Origin: Paenibacillus sp. BIHB 4019
GTDB taxonomy: Bacteria > Bacillota > Bacilli > Paenibacillales > Paenibacillaceae
Reading direction: 5' to 3'
Length of the DNA: 64,000 nucleotides
NCBI RefSeq assembly: GCF_002741035.1
Contig: NZ_CP016808.1
Location: 1-64,000, forward strand
Shown: one piece after another, positions 44,896-54,057 of the stretch
How positions within the stretch are numbered: the first letter of the stretch is position 1
How the letters are laid out: each line of letters opens with the position of its first letter
The notes under the pieces: generated by a model
Seen by the model: the letters and a program-made list of their open reading frames with translations, nothing else
Databases searched by the model: none
What the model was told of the DNA's origin: nothing
Position numbers and translations under genes: made by a program

Positions 44896-46260
44896 ATGCT
44901 CAAATCGAAAGTAGCCGTCCAGGTTATCAGCTCAGGCATGCTCGCCGAGGATACGCTCATGCTGGGCGAAGCCTATATGAAACAATGGAAAATCCCTCAG
45001 GGCCAGCCTGTAGCGATGACCTTCGGCTCACTTAAGCAACATGTCAAAGTATTGCCCGTCACACGTTATGACGGCATTCGAATTAGCCAAAGTCTAGCAC
45101 GCAAGATGGGCATTTCGAATGGAGCTACCTTAAGAATCAACTATAAATCCGGATCAGCGACGCTTTCACTCGGCCCGCTTATCGGTATTCTGATCAGCAG
45201 GGATTATCCAGGGACGCCAGATAAGCCATTTGGCTCGATCACCATGTTCTGCAAGGAGTTGGTTGACGGCTGCGCTGCACAGGGCGGGCATGTGTGTTTT
45301 TTCACCCCCGGCCAATTATCTGGCGGGCAGCAAACCGTGGAAGGCTGGATTTATGCGGGCGGCTGGCAAAGAGCGTCGCTTCCCATTCCAAATGTCATTA
45401 ACAATCGACTAACTTCCCGAAAACTAGAGAACAAACCCAGCGTACAACATTTTTTCAAAGAAGTAAAATCCAGGTTTCAGACCACTGTTTTCAATGAAAA
45501 GTTTCTCGATAAAACGGAAGTTTTTGAAGCGCTCAAGAAGGACGAATCCGCCATTCGCTATTTGCCAGAGTCTTATTCACTGCGCAGCTTTGCCACCTTT
45601 AAAGCCATGTGCAGCAAACACGCCAACATCTTTTTGAAGCCTGTCACAGGAAGCCTTGGCAAAGGGATCATTCGAGTATCAAAGACTGAAACGGGCGGCT
45701 ACCAGGCCCAATTTACGACAACGACAGGCTCGCGCAAGCAGCTTTATCCAAACCAGCTTAAAGTCTATTCCGCCATCTCTGCAAAAATGAAAACCGTCCG
45801 CTACCAGGTGCAGCAAGGCCTCCAGCTGATTGAAATCCAGAAGCGGCCCGTCGACTTCCGGGCGCTCGTACAGAAAAATGTCAGCGGAAAATGGAAAATC
45901 ACTTCGATTGTAGCCCGAACAGCTGGCGGTCAGCATTTTGTTTCCAACCTCGCGCGGGGCGGCACATTAAGTACGGTTAGCGAGGCCATTTCCAAATCCA
46001 ACTTGACGAGCGGCCGAGCGGATACTTCGAGTAGGCTGCAGCATGCAGCGCTCCTCATTGCCAAAGGAATTGAGACGCATATTCCCGCCCACTTCGGTGA
46101 GCTCGGCATCGATCTGGCTATTGATACGAGCGGCAGGGTATGGCTGCTGGAGGTCAACTCCAAGCCTTCCAAAAATGACAATACGCCGCTGAATGACAAC
46201 AAAATTCGTCCCTCAGTTCGCATGGTTATTCAATATTCCCGTTTTTTATCGGGCTTCTAG
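44896..46260 (+). CDS. YheC/YheD-family ATP-grasp protein, paralogue 1 (long form)
   Basis: A 454-residue ATP-grasp ligase of the endospore-associated YheC/YheD family; such enzymes join a carboxylate to an amine using ATP. Residues 1-95 are an extra beta-rich domain (MGISNGATLRINYKSG before LGPLIGILISRD). The ATP-grasp core follows: nucleotide-binding IFLKPVTGSLGKGIIRV (about 248-264), substrate/ATP block RPVDFRALVQKN (about 318-329), a glycine strand (VARTAGGQHFVSNLARGG) and the metal-binding ELGIDLAIDTSGRVWLLEVN with NSKP (about 400-422). All expected acidic and Asn ligands are present. RBS GGAAGGAGATTTACG. First of five tandem paralogues; divergent from yheA. Confidence 0.85.
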   Translation: MLKSKVAVQVISSGMLAEDTLMLGEAYMKQWKIPQGQPVAMTFGSLKQHVKVLPVTRYDGIRISQSLARKMGISNGATLRINYKSGSATLSLGPLIGILISRDYPGTPDKPFGSITMFCKELVDGCAAQGGHVCFFTPGQLSGGQQTVEGWIYAGGWQRASLPIPNVINNRLTSRKLENKPSVQHFFKEVKSRFQTTVFNEKFLDKTEVFEALKKDESAIRYLPESYSLRSFATFKAMCSKHANIFLKPVTGSLGKGIIRVSKTETGGYQAQFTTTTGSRKQLYPNQLKVYSAISAKMKTVRYQVQQGLQLIEIQKRPVDFRALVQKNVSGKWKITSIVARTAGGQHFVSNLARGGTLSTVSEAISKSNLTSGRADTSSRLQHAALLIAKGIETHIPAHFGELGIDLAIDTSGRVWLLEVNSKPSKNDNTPLNDNKIRPSVRMVIQYSRFLSGF

Positions 46261-46271
46261 CGGAGGCGCCT

Positions 46272-47459
46272 ATGACAGCAGAAGGCATGACGATCGGATT
46301 ATATGTTGCTTCCATTGAGATGCATGCCACGCAGGAGGAGCCGCGGCTTCCAGAGCCCGCCTTTTACAAGCAGCTTGCGGAAACCGCTAGAAGGAAAAAA
46401 ATCGACTTTTACGTCTTTTCTCCCTCCGAATTTAATGAAGATAACGGTCAGCTTCAGGGCTATCGCTTTCTGAATCAAAGATGGGAGAAGGGCTTCTGCA
46501 GGCTGCCCGATATTATTTACGATCGGCGCTTTTGCAAAAACACGGAAGAGCAGCTTGCTTGTCGCAGCGCCCTGCAAGCTATTGCAGCGTGCAAGCCGCA
46601 TATCATTTTGAACGGCAGCCTCCCGTCCAAATGGGAGGTTTATGAAGCGCTGGCGAGCGATGAGCGTATCGAGCCGCTTCTGCCTACTACCCTGCGTTAT
46701 AGCCATGGCGCGATGCTGCGCAGCCGTCTTTCAGCTCCAGGCTCCGGGCTGTTTCTCAAGCCCGCTTCAGGCATGCAGGGCAAAGGAGCCTTGCTGCTCA
46801 GGCGGCATACCGAAGGGTATTGGACCGTCTCAGGGCGCAGCAAAAGCAATTTCCCTTTTCAGAAGCAGCTCCTCAGCTTGAAAGCGCTGGAGCAATGGGT
46901 AGCCCAGTTTATCGGAAATGCCAGCTACATTATTCAGCCGTATTTGCAGCTTCAGCTAACAACAGGCGAACCTTTCGATATAAGGGCTTTGGTACAGAAA
47001 GATGCGCATGGACGCTGGCAAGTAACGGGCCTTGCAGCCCGCTGCGGACAGAGCGGCTCGATCACCTCCAACCTCCACGGAGGAGGCGGGGTCAGATCTG
47101 CGAAGGAACTGCTTATAGCGGAATACAGCGAAGCCATAAATGATCTTTTATTGAAGCAAATTCACGAAATAAGCCTGTATGCAGCCGAGCAGCTTGAACA
47201 GCGCTTCGGCAGACTAGCTGAGCTTGGACTTGATTTTGGCATTGAGCAGGGCAGACGATTATGGCTTCTGGAAGCGAACTCCAGACCAGGAAGATCGGCG
47301 TTTAGGCGACTTGGCCTTGAGAGATGTGCTGCACAATCTCTTGAGCGGCCATTAGGCTATGCCCAAATGCTGGCCCGCCGTCTCCATACGCCGTTAATTA
47401 CTCCATCACCCGTATTAGACCGTTCTCGGTATGAAAACGTTCAGGAGGTTCTTCCATGA
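46272..47459 (+). CDS. YheC/YheD-family ATP-grasp protein, paralogue 2 (short form)
   Basis: 395 residues, without the N-terminal extra domain: it begins near the GLYVASIEM strand. The pre-ATP-grasp part has FCRLPDIIYDRRFCKNTEEQ, the family's (L/F)P(D/N)(I/V)xY(D/N)R motif. The core has LFLKPASGMQGKGALLL (about 158-174), PFDIRALVQKDAHGRW, CGQSGSITSNLHGGGG, and ELGLDFGIEQGRRLWLLEAN then SRPG. The catalytic residues look complete. Starts 11 nt after paralogue 1 with GGAGGCGCCT as RBS and overlaps paralogue 3 by 4 nt (ATGA). Confidence 0.85.
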   Translation: MTAEGMTIGLYVASIEMHATQEEPRLPEPAFYKQLAETARRKKIDFYVFSPSEFNEDNGQLQGYRFLNQRWEKGFCRLPDIIYDRRFCKNTEEQLACRSALQAIAACKPHIILNGSLPSKWEVYEALASDERIEPLLPTTLRYSHGAMLRSRLSAPGSGLFLKPASGMQGKGALLLRRHTEGYWTVSGRSKSNFPFQKQLLSLKALEQWVAQFIGNASYIIQPYLQLQLTTGEPFDIRALVQKDAHGRWQVTGLAARCGQSGSITSNLHGGGGVRSAKELLIAEYSEAINDLLLKQIHEISLYAAEQLEQRFGRLAELGLDFGIEQGRRLWLLEANSRPGRSAFRRLGLERCAAQSLERPLGYAQMLARRLHTPLITPSPVLDRSRYENVQEVLP

Positions 47460-48832
47460 GTTTGACAACTTGCAACGTACACTTTTCCCAACAAACCGAT
47501 CGAGTCGTCTATCTGTCCAGTCCGCTTCTTAAAGAACTGAAGCTGTCAGGCAAAAAAACGATGCTCCTCAAGCTAGGCAGAGAAGTCATTACAGCTGCCA
47601 TTCGCCCAGTCAAGCGCCAAGGCAACCATCTGTATTTATCGGCGGGCGTCCGCCAGTCTATCAAAGTACCGAAGACTGGCAATATTTTTTTGCTTCAATC
47701 CGGAAATAATGAAATCCAGCTAGGGCCCTTGGTCGGTATTTTAAGCGATATTGGATCCCCTTCCTCCGATAGTGCGCCATTTGGCGCAAGAACCGGCTTC
47801 ATTAAGCAAGTCATCCGGTCGGGAGAGCACAAAGCATATTTGTTTGGCTTTACGCCAAACGACATCAACTGGCAGCAGGAAACCGTCAATGGCTACTTCT
47901 TGAACTCCCAGGGCAGCTGGTATCGCAAAACGGTTCCGCTTCCTGACGTTGTATACAATCGGCTTCCCAGCCGCAAAGCGGAAACCTCAACCATGATCAA
48001 CTCGCTGCGCGAGCGGTTTGTAAGGAAGAAAATCCCGTTTTTCAATTGGAGCTTCTTCAATAAATCGGATGTCTACAAGCTGCTCGATAAAGACCCAGAG
48101 GCCCTGCAGCATTTGCCTGAATCGGTGTCAGGCCCTACGCCGGAAAAAATCAAGGAGATGCTGGAAGAGCATCAATTCTTATATTTCAAGCCTACAGCCG
48201 GAAGCCTCGGCATTGGCATTTATCGCTTGACCTATCACCCTAAGCGGGGCTATTTTGCAAGGTACCGCAAAGGGAATCAAAATGTGCTGCTGCGCTTTAC
48301 GAACTTCCAGAGCATGATCCGCATGCTGCATGCGCGCCACGGCAGCTCGTTAAATAACTATGTCGTCCAACAGGGAATACGGCTCGCCGAAATTGACGGC
48401 TGTCCGCTTGATTTCCGTTTTCATATGCATAAAAACGGCCAGAACGAATGGGTGCCCGCAGGAATTGGCGCAAAAAAAGCCGGACGGGGCAGCGTCACTA
48501 CCCATGTCAAAAACGGCGGCTCCCTCATGACGCCGCAGCAGGCGCTAAGCCGGACCTTCGGCAGCGAGGCTGCCGATGTGCTCGACAAAGCGAAGCAGGT
48601 CGCCATCAACCTTTCGGAAGCCATTGAACGCAACTATCCGCACCGTCTTGGCGAGCTGGGGCTTGACATCGGAATTGATAAAAATAGCGAGATATGGATG
48701 TTTGAAGCGAATGCCAAACCTGGCCGTTCTATATTCAAGCATCCTTCCTTAAAATCGGAAGGTCGCGCCTCACTGGATTATATCATTGAACATTGCCTGT
48801 ACCTCAGCAAGTTCCAAGGGGGTGACAGCTGA
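47456..48832 (+). CDS. YheC/YheD-family ATP-grasp protein, paralogue 3 (long form, divergent motifs)
   Basis: 458 residues with the N-terminal extra domain (about 1-95) leading into IQLGPLVGILSDIG. The ATP-grasp core differs from its sisters at two points: the nucleotide loop is KPTAGSLGIGIYRL (Ile where others have Lys or Arg), and the usual FDxRALVQKN is LDFRFHMHKN. The metal block ELGLDIGIDKNSEIWMFEAN then AKPG is normal. It may bind a different substrate or have altered activity. The ATG overlaps the end of paralogue 2; its TGA overlaps the ATG of paralogue 4 by one base. Confidence 0.85.
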   Translation: MSLTTCNVHFSQQTDRVVYLSSPLLKELKLSGKKTMLLKLGREVITAAIRPVKRQGNHLYLSAGVRQSIKVPKTGNIFLLQSGNNEIQLGPLVGILSDIGSPSSDSAPFGARTGFIKQVIRSGEHKAYLFGFTPNDINWQQETVNGYFLNSQGSWYRKTVPLPDVVYNRLPSRKAETSTMINSLRERFVRKKIPFFNWSFFNKSDVYKLLDKDPEALQHLPESVSGPTPEKIKEMLEEHQFLYFKPTAGSLGIGIYRLTYHPKRGYFARYRKGNQNVLLRFTNFQSMIRMLHARHGSSLNNYVVQQGIRLAEIDGCPLDFRFHMHKNGQNEWVPAGIGAKKAGRGSVTTHVKNGGSLMTPQQALSRTFGSEAADVLDKAKQVAINLSEAIERNYPHRLGELGLDIGIDKNSEIWMFEANAKPGRSIFKHPSLKSEGRASLDYIIEHCLYLSKFQGGDS

Positions 48833-49986
48833 TGGAGCAGCTGGTTAAAGAACAGGAATCAACAGCGGAGATCCGGGCCGGAAGGCCCGTACTCGCTATT
48901 TTGACTATTGAGGATGATATTCAGCTTTTTCGTGGCAACCGCACCAATTTTGCTGATTTAATCCGTGTCGGCCGGGAGCAGGGCTTTATCGTTTACGTGC
49001 TCACTGCCAAAAATCTATATTTAAGCCGGACCAGTCTGAAGGGCTTCATTTTTGACGAACAGCAGGAAATATGGCAGCAGCGCCTGCTCCCTTTTCCGGA
49101 TATTATTTATAATCGCATCCCTCAACGGGAGGATGAACTGCTGCCAGCCGTCAAAAACAAAATCAATGCCTGCATTAAAGATCCCAGAGTGACATTATTC
49201 AATCCCTTTTTTTTCAACAAGTGGCATTTATTCGAATGGCTTCGCCAATCCAAAACGACTAAGCCCTACATCCCTTTGACTCGCAAGTTAATGTCTCTCA
49301 ACGGGCTGGGCAAAATGATGCAAAAACATTCCTTTTTATATTTGAAGCCAGAAAGCGGCAAAGCAGGCAAAGGCATTATGACGATTACCCTTAAAGCCGA
49401 GAAGCAGCTGCCCTATCGTTTAAAAATCCAGGAAGAGCGCAAAAGTGCTACCTATAATTGCGCTACGATAACGAAGCTGTGGAGCCGCATCCAGAAGCAA
49501 AGCTCAGGCGAGGCCTATATCGCTCAGCAGGGCATCCAGCTTGCTTCCTTTAATGACCGCCGCTTCGACCTCCGTGCCCTTGTCCAGAAGAACGGGCAGG
49601 GCAGATGGGAAATGACAGGAATCGGCGCAAGGGTCGCCGGCTCCTCGAGCATTACGACTCATGTGCCTCGCGGCGGAATGATTGAAGATCCGGAGAAGCT
49701 GCTCATTAGTTCTTTTAATGCAGAGCAGGCGCGTAGAATACTACTGAAAGCTAAACGTACCGCCTTGCTGATAGCGAGGCAGATCGAGCGCGGCTCTGGG
49801 CAAACGCTTGGCGAGATGTCGATGGACCTTGGAATAGACAGCTTGGGCAGCGTTTGGTTTTTCGAGGCCAATTCCAAGCCAATGAAATTCGACGAACCTC
49901 ATATCCGTCAAAAATCGCTTGAGCGTATTTTTCAATACGGCTTATATTTAACAAATAAAAAAGCGGGCAAGGCAGGAGGCGTTTAA
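48832..49986 (+). CDS. YheC/YheD-family ATP-grasp protein, paralogue 4 (short form)
   Basis: 384 residues, short form starting near RPVLAILTIEDDIQLFRGNR. FPDIIYNRIPQRED is the pre-ATP-grasp motif; the core has LYLKPESGKAGKGIMTI (about 165-181), RFDLRALVQKNGQGRWEMTG, VAGSSSITTHVPRGG, and EMSMDLGIDSLGSVWFFEAN then SKP. The metal ligands are retained. One-base overlap with paralogue 3 (TGATG). Its TAA overlaps the ATG of the GNAT gene. Confidence 0.85.
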   Translation: MEQLVKEQESTAEIRAGRPVLAILTIEDDIQLFRGNRTNFADLIRVGREQGFIVYVLTAKNLYLSRTSLKGFIFDEQQEIWQQRLLPFPDIIYNRIPQREDELLPAVKNKINACIKDPRVTLFNPFFFNKWHLFEWLRQSKTTKPYIPLTRKLMSLNGLGKMMQKHSFLYLKPESGKAGKGIMTITLKAEKQLPYRLKIQEERKSATYNCATITKLWSRIQKQSSGEAYIAQQGIQLASFNDRRFDLRALVQKNGQGRWEMTGIGARVAGSSSITTHVPRGGMIEDPEKLLISSFNAEQARRILLKAKRTALLIARQIERGSGQTLGEMSMDLGIDSLGSVWFFEANSKPMKFDEPHIRQKSLERIFQYGLYLTNKKAGKAGGV

Positions 49987-50489
49987 TGATGGAAGTGCAG
50001 CTGCTCACTCCTAAACAATGGAACTGCTATCGCAATCGACTGGCTGATTTTGCTGTTCAGTATAGCGATAAGAGATTGACAGCTGCCTCCATTCAAGCCT
50101 TTCGCGCCTTGAATTCTGCCCAGCTCGTCCCATCAGTTGATGCTGCAAATTCCGAGGCAGCCGTTTCAATTGCCAGGCAAGGCTCACGTTTACTTGGCGT
50201 GGGCTTCGCAATAAATGGCAGCAAGCAGGAATGCTTTTTCGTCGTTCATCCAGAAGCCCGCGAGCTTGGCGTCGGAACGACTGTCGCTCGGAGTTTAATA
50301 AGCAGATTAGGCCAATTAACCTGTCATGTTGCGGTCGACAACATTCCGAGCATGGCACTATGCTTCCGCCTTGGAATGAGCGCGGTATCTATGTTCACCG
50401 GACCGACCGGCAAGCCGACGCTACGTTTTGAAAGGAGAACTTCTAATGACGCAGCCTGTACTCGGAATATTGACGCTATACCTCAATGA
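49986..50489 (+). CDS. GNAT-family N-acetyltransferase within the ATP-grasp operon
   Basis: A 167-residue GNAT domain protein. The acetyl-CoA-binding motif is VHPEARELGVGTTVARSLIS (about 82-101; R/Q-x-x-G-x-G/A type, somewhat loose), followed by beta5 LTCHVAVDNIPSMALCFRLG, the usual IP.M.LC.RLGM ending. An acyltransferase between ligase genes suggests capping or loading of an amine in the same pathway. Two ATGs (49986 and 49989) share the RBS AGGAGGCGTTTA. Its last 44 bases overlap the start of paralogue 5, so the C-terminal 14 residues are read in a second frame. Confidence 0.78.
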   Translation: MMEVQLLTPKQWNCYRNRLADFAVQYSDKRLTAASIQAFRALNSAQLVPSVDAANSEAAVSIARQGSRLLGVGFAINGSKQECFFVVHPEARELGVGTTVARSLISRLGQLTCHVAVDNIPSMALCFRLGMSAVSMFTGPTGKPTLRFERRTSNDAACTRNIDAIPQ

Positions 50490-51636
50490 GAACGGTATGC
50501 TTGAAGAACGGGATATTTACCGTAAAATGACAACTGCTGGCCGCAAGCTGGGTCTCGACATTATTATTTTCACCCCTCAAGACGTCAACTACAAACAAAA
50601 TCGCATTCATGCGTTAATTTATAATGAAACATCCAAAAAATGGTCGCGAAAATGGACCCCGCTTCCGCACATGATTTTTGACCGCTGCCGCATTCAACGT
50701 ACTTATCGGTTCGATCAATTGCTGCAATTCCGATCCCGCTATAGCCATCTCAACTTCCTCAACCGCCCGCTTCGCAACAAATGGACGATACATCGAACAT
50801 TGATAAAGGACGCCCGATTTAAAAACTATCTACCTGCAGCACGCATTGCAGAAAATGCCCAAGTCGTAACCGAGATGCTGCGCAAACATCCGCTTATTTA
50901 CCTTAAACCGATTAACGGCACAGGTGGCAGAGGCATTTTGCGCATTGAGCGAAAACAAAGCGGAAGCCTTCTCATTCAAGGCCGCGATCAAGCAAGACGA
51001 ATTATTAGCCCACAAAAAATAAATGCAGCCTCCTTAAGCGGCTATTTATCCGCATGGGATTTAAAAGGTACCCGTTATATAGCCCAGCAGGGCATCCACC
51101 TCAAGCTTCCAAGCGGACGTGTGCATGATTACCGCATGCTCGTCCAAAAAAACGGGGAAGGCGCTTGGAGCGTAACAGGCTGCGCGGGCCGAGTAGGGCC
51201 TCCTGGCAGCGTAACCTCCAACCTTCACGGAGGAGGCCATGCTGTTCCCATGAATGAACTGCTGCAGCAATGGGTAAGCGATGCCTCACTCGTTAAAGAG
51301 ATCGAGGCGGACGCCGAACAGTTCAGCATTAATGTCGCCAAACATCTCGAGCAGGTTTATGGGCGGCTTTGTGAGCTTGCTCTCGATCTGGCTATTGACC
51401 GAAAGGGCCAAATCTGGCTGCTTGAAGTCAATCCCAAACCAGCAAGGGAAGTATTCGCCCAAGCGGGCGAGAGAGAGGCTTACAACCAGGCGATTATTAA
51501 ACCTTTAGAATACGCCCTATGGCTTTATCGGCAGAAAAAAACTGGAAAAGCCAAAAACACCATTACTAATACCAACAACAGCAGCAGCTTGACCCATATG
51601 GATGGCTTAAGCAAATCCTCGACCGATTCCGCCTAA
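50446..51636 (+). CDS. YheC/YheD-family ATP-grasp protein, paralogue 5 (short form)
   Basis: 396 residues from ATG 50446, which follows AAAGGAGAACTTCTA; the frame to 50428 would include the RBS. Begins TQPVLGILTLYLNENGMLEE. The pre-motif is LPHMIFDRCRIQRT; the core has IYLKPINGTGGRGILRI, VHDYRMLVQKNGEGAWSVTG, VGPPGSVTSNLHGGGHA, and ELALDLAIDRKGQIWLLEVN then PKP. All catalytic ligands are present. The Ser/Thr/Asn-rich tail (TNTNNSSSLTHMDGLSKSST) is unique to this copy. Last gene of the operon, closed by the terminator at 51651-51706. Confidence 0.85.
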   Translation: MTQPVLGILTLYLNENGMLEERDIYRKMTTAGRKLGLDIIIFTPQDVNYKQNRIHALIYNETSKKWSRKWTPLPHMIFDRCRIQRTYRFDQLLQFRSRYSHLNFLNRPLRNKWTIHRTLIKDARFKNYLPAARIAENAQVVTEMLRKHPLIYLKPINGTGGRGILRIERKQSGSLLIQGRDQARRIISPQKINAASLSGYLSAWDLKGTRYIAQQGIHLKLPSGRVHDYRMLVQKNGEGAWSVTGCAGRVGPPGSVTSNLHGGGHAVPMNELLQQWVSDASLVKEIEADAEQFSINVAKHLEQVYGRLCELALDLAIDRKGQIWLLEVNPKPAREVFAQAGEREAYNQAIIKPLEYALWLYRQKKTGKAKNTITNTNNSSSLTHMDGLSKSSTDSA

Positions 51637-51650
51637 TGATTCACATAAAA

Positions 51651-51706
51651 AAGAACCTGGCTGTGTGACGTCATCTTCGAGACGCCATAACCAGGTTCTT
51701 ATTATT
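51651..51706 (+). terminator. Terminator of the ATP-grasp operon
   Basis: AAGAACCTGG (51651-51660) pairs with CCAGGTTCTT (51691-51700), loop of 30 bases with inner pairing, then ATTATTA. It sits between convergent genes and could serve both. Confidence 0.7.
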
Positions 51707-51715
51707 ACAATTCGT

Positions 51716-52396
51716 TTAAGCCTCAGCCAACAGCTCTACGATATCCGGCAACTTGGCAATCAGCACATCTGCTCCCGCAAGTTCGGTATCTCGTCCATAG
51801 CTTGCATAAGCGCAGCCAATTACTTTAAGCCCGTTTGCTTTTCCCGCCTCCACATCAGAAGAACGGTCCCCAACCATCCATGCCGATGCAATTTGATGAT
51901 CTTTCAATAATTGAGCAACCAAATCTACTTTCGTAGCCGTTTGGTATTCCCCTGCACTATACAATCCGTCAAACAAATCATAAATGCCCTTGAAGCGTGC
52001 CACACCACGCACATATTCTTCCAGCCCGTTGCTGGCTACGAACAGCTTGATGCCATACTCCTTAAGCTTTCTCAGCATTTCTTCCGCTTGAGGATACAAT
52101 CTGCCTTCCCCTGCTTCCAGGTGTTCCAGCTCATAACGCAGCATCAGCTCGTCAGCGCGTCTATGAGCCGCCTCTGAAGCGTCAGGCATAACTTTACGCC
52201 AAATATCTTCCAGCAACATGCCAAGGCAGCTGAGCAGCCGCTCAATAGGCGGTGTTGGCTGATTATACAGGCCTTCTTCACGCAACGTTTGAAACAACCG
52301 CTCGTGAACAGATACTAACAGTGTATCCGTCTCAAACAACGTTCCATCCATATCAAAAATAACCGCTTCCGGCTTCGTCCACTTCTCTCCCGCCAT
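51716..52396 (-). CDS. HAD-family phosphatase (HAD-IA)
   Basis: A 226-residue haloacid-dehalogenase-type hydrolase. Motif I VIFDMDGTLFETD (about 13-25) with the nucleophile aspartate, a helical cap, motif II FVASNGLEEYV, the lysine in QTATKVDLVAQ, and motif IV MVGDRSSDVEAGKANG. It resembles phosphoglycolate-phosphatase/PpaX-like enzymes; substrate not determined. Start ATG 52396 after GAGGAGGCACTTACAT. Monocistronic, converging on the ATP-grasp operon. Confidence 0.85.
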   Translation of the reverse strand: MAGEKWTKPEAVIFDMDGTLFETDTLLVSVHERLFQTLREEGLYNQPTPPIERLLSCLGMLLEDIWRKVMPDASEAAHRRADELMLRYELEHLEAGEGRLYPQAEEMLRKLKEYGIKLFVASNGLEEYVRGVARFKGIYDLFDGLYSAGEYQTATKVDLVAQLLKDHQIASAWMVGDRSSDVEAGKANGLKVIGCAYASYGRDTELAGADVLIAKLPDIVELLAEA

Positions 52397-52609
52397 ATGT
52401 AAGTGCCTCCTCGAATTATGTGTCCTTATCATACTAATTATGCTGAGCCCCCGCAAGCACTAACGCGTTAGGCCCATACCTCTGGCTCTTTCTAATCCCT
52501 TCTAAAAAGCCATAACGCCGCATCAAGTAATGGTTTTATTTCAAACTTAGAGTCATTCAAGAAAGCGGCTCTGTCCTAAAGAGACTCTGCTGTTTTTGTT
52601 GCTTACAGG

Positions 52610-52632
52610 CATTATCCCCTTAGCTCAGAAAA
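52610..52632 (+). repeat. Left terminal inverted repeat
   Basis: 23 bp, perfect reverse complement of 54494-54516. Its inner 20 bp equal the arms of the element at 3308-3374. Confidence 0.75.
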
Positions 52633-52723
52633 CTTTTTCCATCTACGATCCTAACTAATTGACTTCCTATCATCATTTCGATAGAATAAGAACATAAGTT
52701 CCCATCAGAGTGAGGTGTTAGCG

Positions 52724-53599
52724 ATGCCTACTATTTCTGAGTCTATTGCAAAGTTCGATAGTCGCTTTTCCACTAACGAAGCATGCTATTCTTTTTTCTA
52801 TAGTATTAAATGGCCAGAAGGTTTCCGCTGTCCTCGTTGCAATCACCATGCAGCCTATAGGATCACTTCGCGTTTCTCTGATTTATATCAATGCTATTCA
52901 TGCCGTCATCAGACGACACTAACCGCTGGAACTCTCATGGACAAAAGCCGAACACCATTGCGCAAATGGTTGCTTGTGTTATTTCTAATCTCCCTGCACC
53001 AAATTCAGATTAACGCTGTTCAAATATCAATAGCTCTGCATGTTACTTATAAAACAGCCTGGGGCATGCTCCACAAAATTCGCCAATTTATAAGCCAAGC
53101 CGATGAACATGAAAAGTTATCTGGTGTTATTAAAGCTGCAGTGGAGTTATATGCTAGAAAGCAACATTCATCCAATCATGACTCACCTAAAGAACGTTCA
53201 ATTGTTATAGCCTGCTCTTCCAGCCTTTGCTCTGCTTCATACTTTAAATTCAAAGTTATCCCATCTGCTCATTTGAATGAAAGATGCTTATTACGTTCAG
53301 GTGCAGCTGCTTTTGCTCGCAACTACGTTAGCGATTCATACGTTAATCATATAATTATACAGCCATTGTACCGTATGGCAGATTCGAGATTACTTAGATC
53401 ACAATATAAACGTTCTATCATTAAATTAAATGCTTGCTTTAAGGGAATTGGCGCTACTCATTTGCAGTCTTATCTGAACTACCTTTGCTTTTTCCTGAAT
53501 CATCCGTGCCTAGACCCGCACTCTCTCTTGTACGAACTTACATCATTATGCTTGGGCAGACCCTTATCAAATAACGTCCTATTGCCACTGGCAGAGTAA
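52724..53599 (+). CDS. IS1595/ISXO2-like protein with degenerate DDE domain
   Basis: A 291-residue protein. N-terminal IS1595 zinc ribbon (FRCPRCNHHAAYRITSRFSD then YQCYSCRHQTTLTAGT, four cysteines, about 31-66) and helix-turn-helix region (LHVTYKTAWGMLHKIRQFIS) are well preserved. In the ISXO2 nuclease part the first catalytic block (normally VDETY) reads AVELYARK, no second aspartate block is visible, and the terminal N..EG.W motif is replaced by SQYKRSIIKLNACFKGIGAT, although the following LQSYLNYLCFFLNH is conserved. It is probably catalytically dead or repurposed. ATG 52724 follows GAGG; a GTG at 52715 overlaps that RBS. AT-rich codon use differs from the surrounding genes. Confidence 0.7.
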   Translation: MPTISESIAKFDSRFSTNEACYSFFYSIKWPEGFRCPRCNHHAAYRITSRFSDLYQCYSCRHQTTLTAGTLMDKSRTPLRKWLLVLFLISLHQIQINAVQISIALHVTYKTAWGMLHKIRQFISQADEHEKLSGVIKAAVELYARKQHSSNHDSPKERSIVIACSSSLCSASYFKFKVIPSAHLNERCLLRSGAAAFARNYVSDSYVNHIIIQPLYRMADSRLLRSQYKRSIIKLNACFKGIGATHLQSYLNYLCFFLNHPCLDPHSLLYELTSLCLGRPLSNNVLLPLAE

Positions 53600-54057
53600 A
53601 CTCTCCAATTTTTTCATATTATACTATAACCATAAATCAGTTCCTCTTTAAAAATTGCAATTACAGCCTAACCAGTTGCACCTTTTTGCTAGGGCCCACT
53701 TTTCTCAACGGTTTTGATTATTTCTTGAAACTTCAATTTCGCCAATAAAGATTGATTTTCTCTTTTCTCGCAATTAAATATTACACAAATTGACCCAATA
53801 ACATATTAGATTTTGGCACAAGTTTTCTATTAAGTTTTTGTTTTCACTAGTACTATTCTTTAGCATTCCCCTTTATTAATTCAAGGTTTGCATTGACAAC
53901 AAGTTCAATTCATCCTACTTCCTTTTTTTGAAAAAACAGTTCCTCTCCTCAGCAGCAATTCCATTTAACAAGTTCGGAACTCCTAAAGCACGAGCTTTCG
54001 AGCCTTTTCTATTTTTCTATGATATTTTATAATCTATTGATTTATCGATCAATGCTT
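53600..54057. other. AT-rich non-coding stretch within the element
   Basis: No supported gene. It is strongly AT-rich with several runs of T and A on the plus strand. It lies between the IS1595-like gene and the tandem array. Weak stop-rich frames only. Confidence 0.5.
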
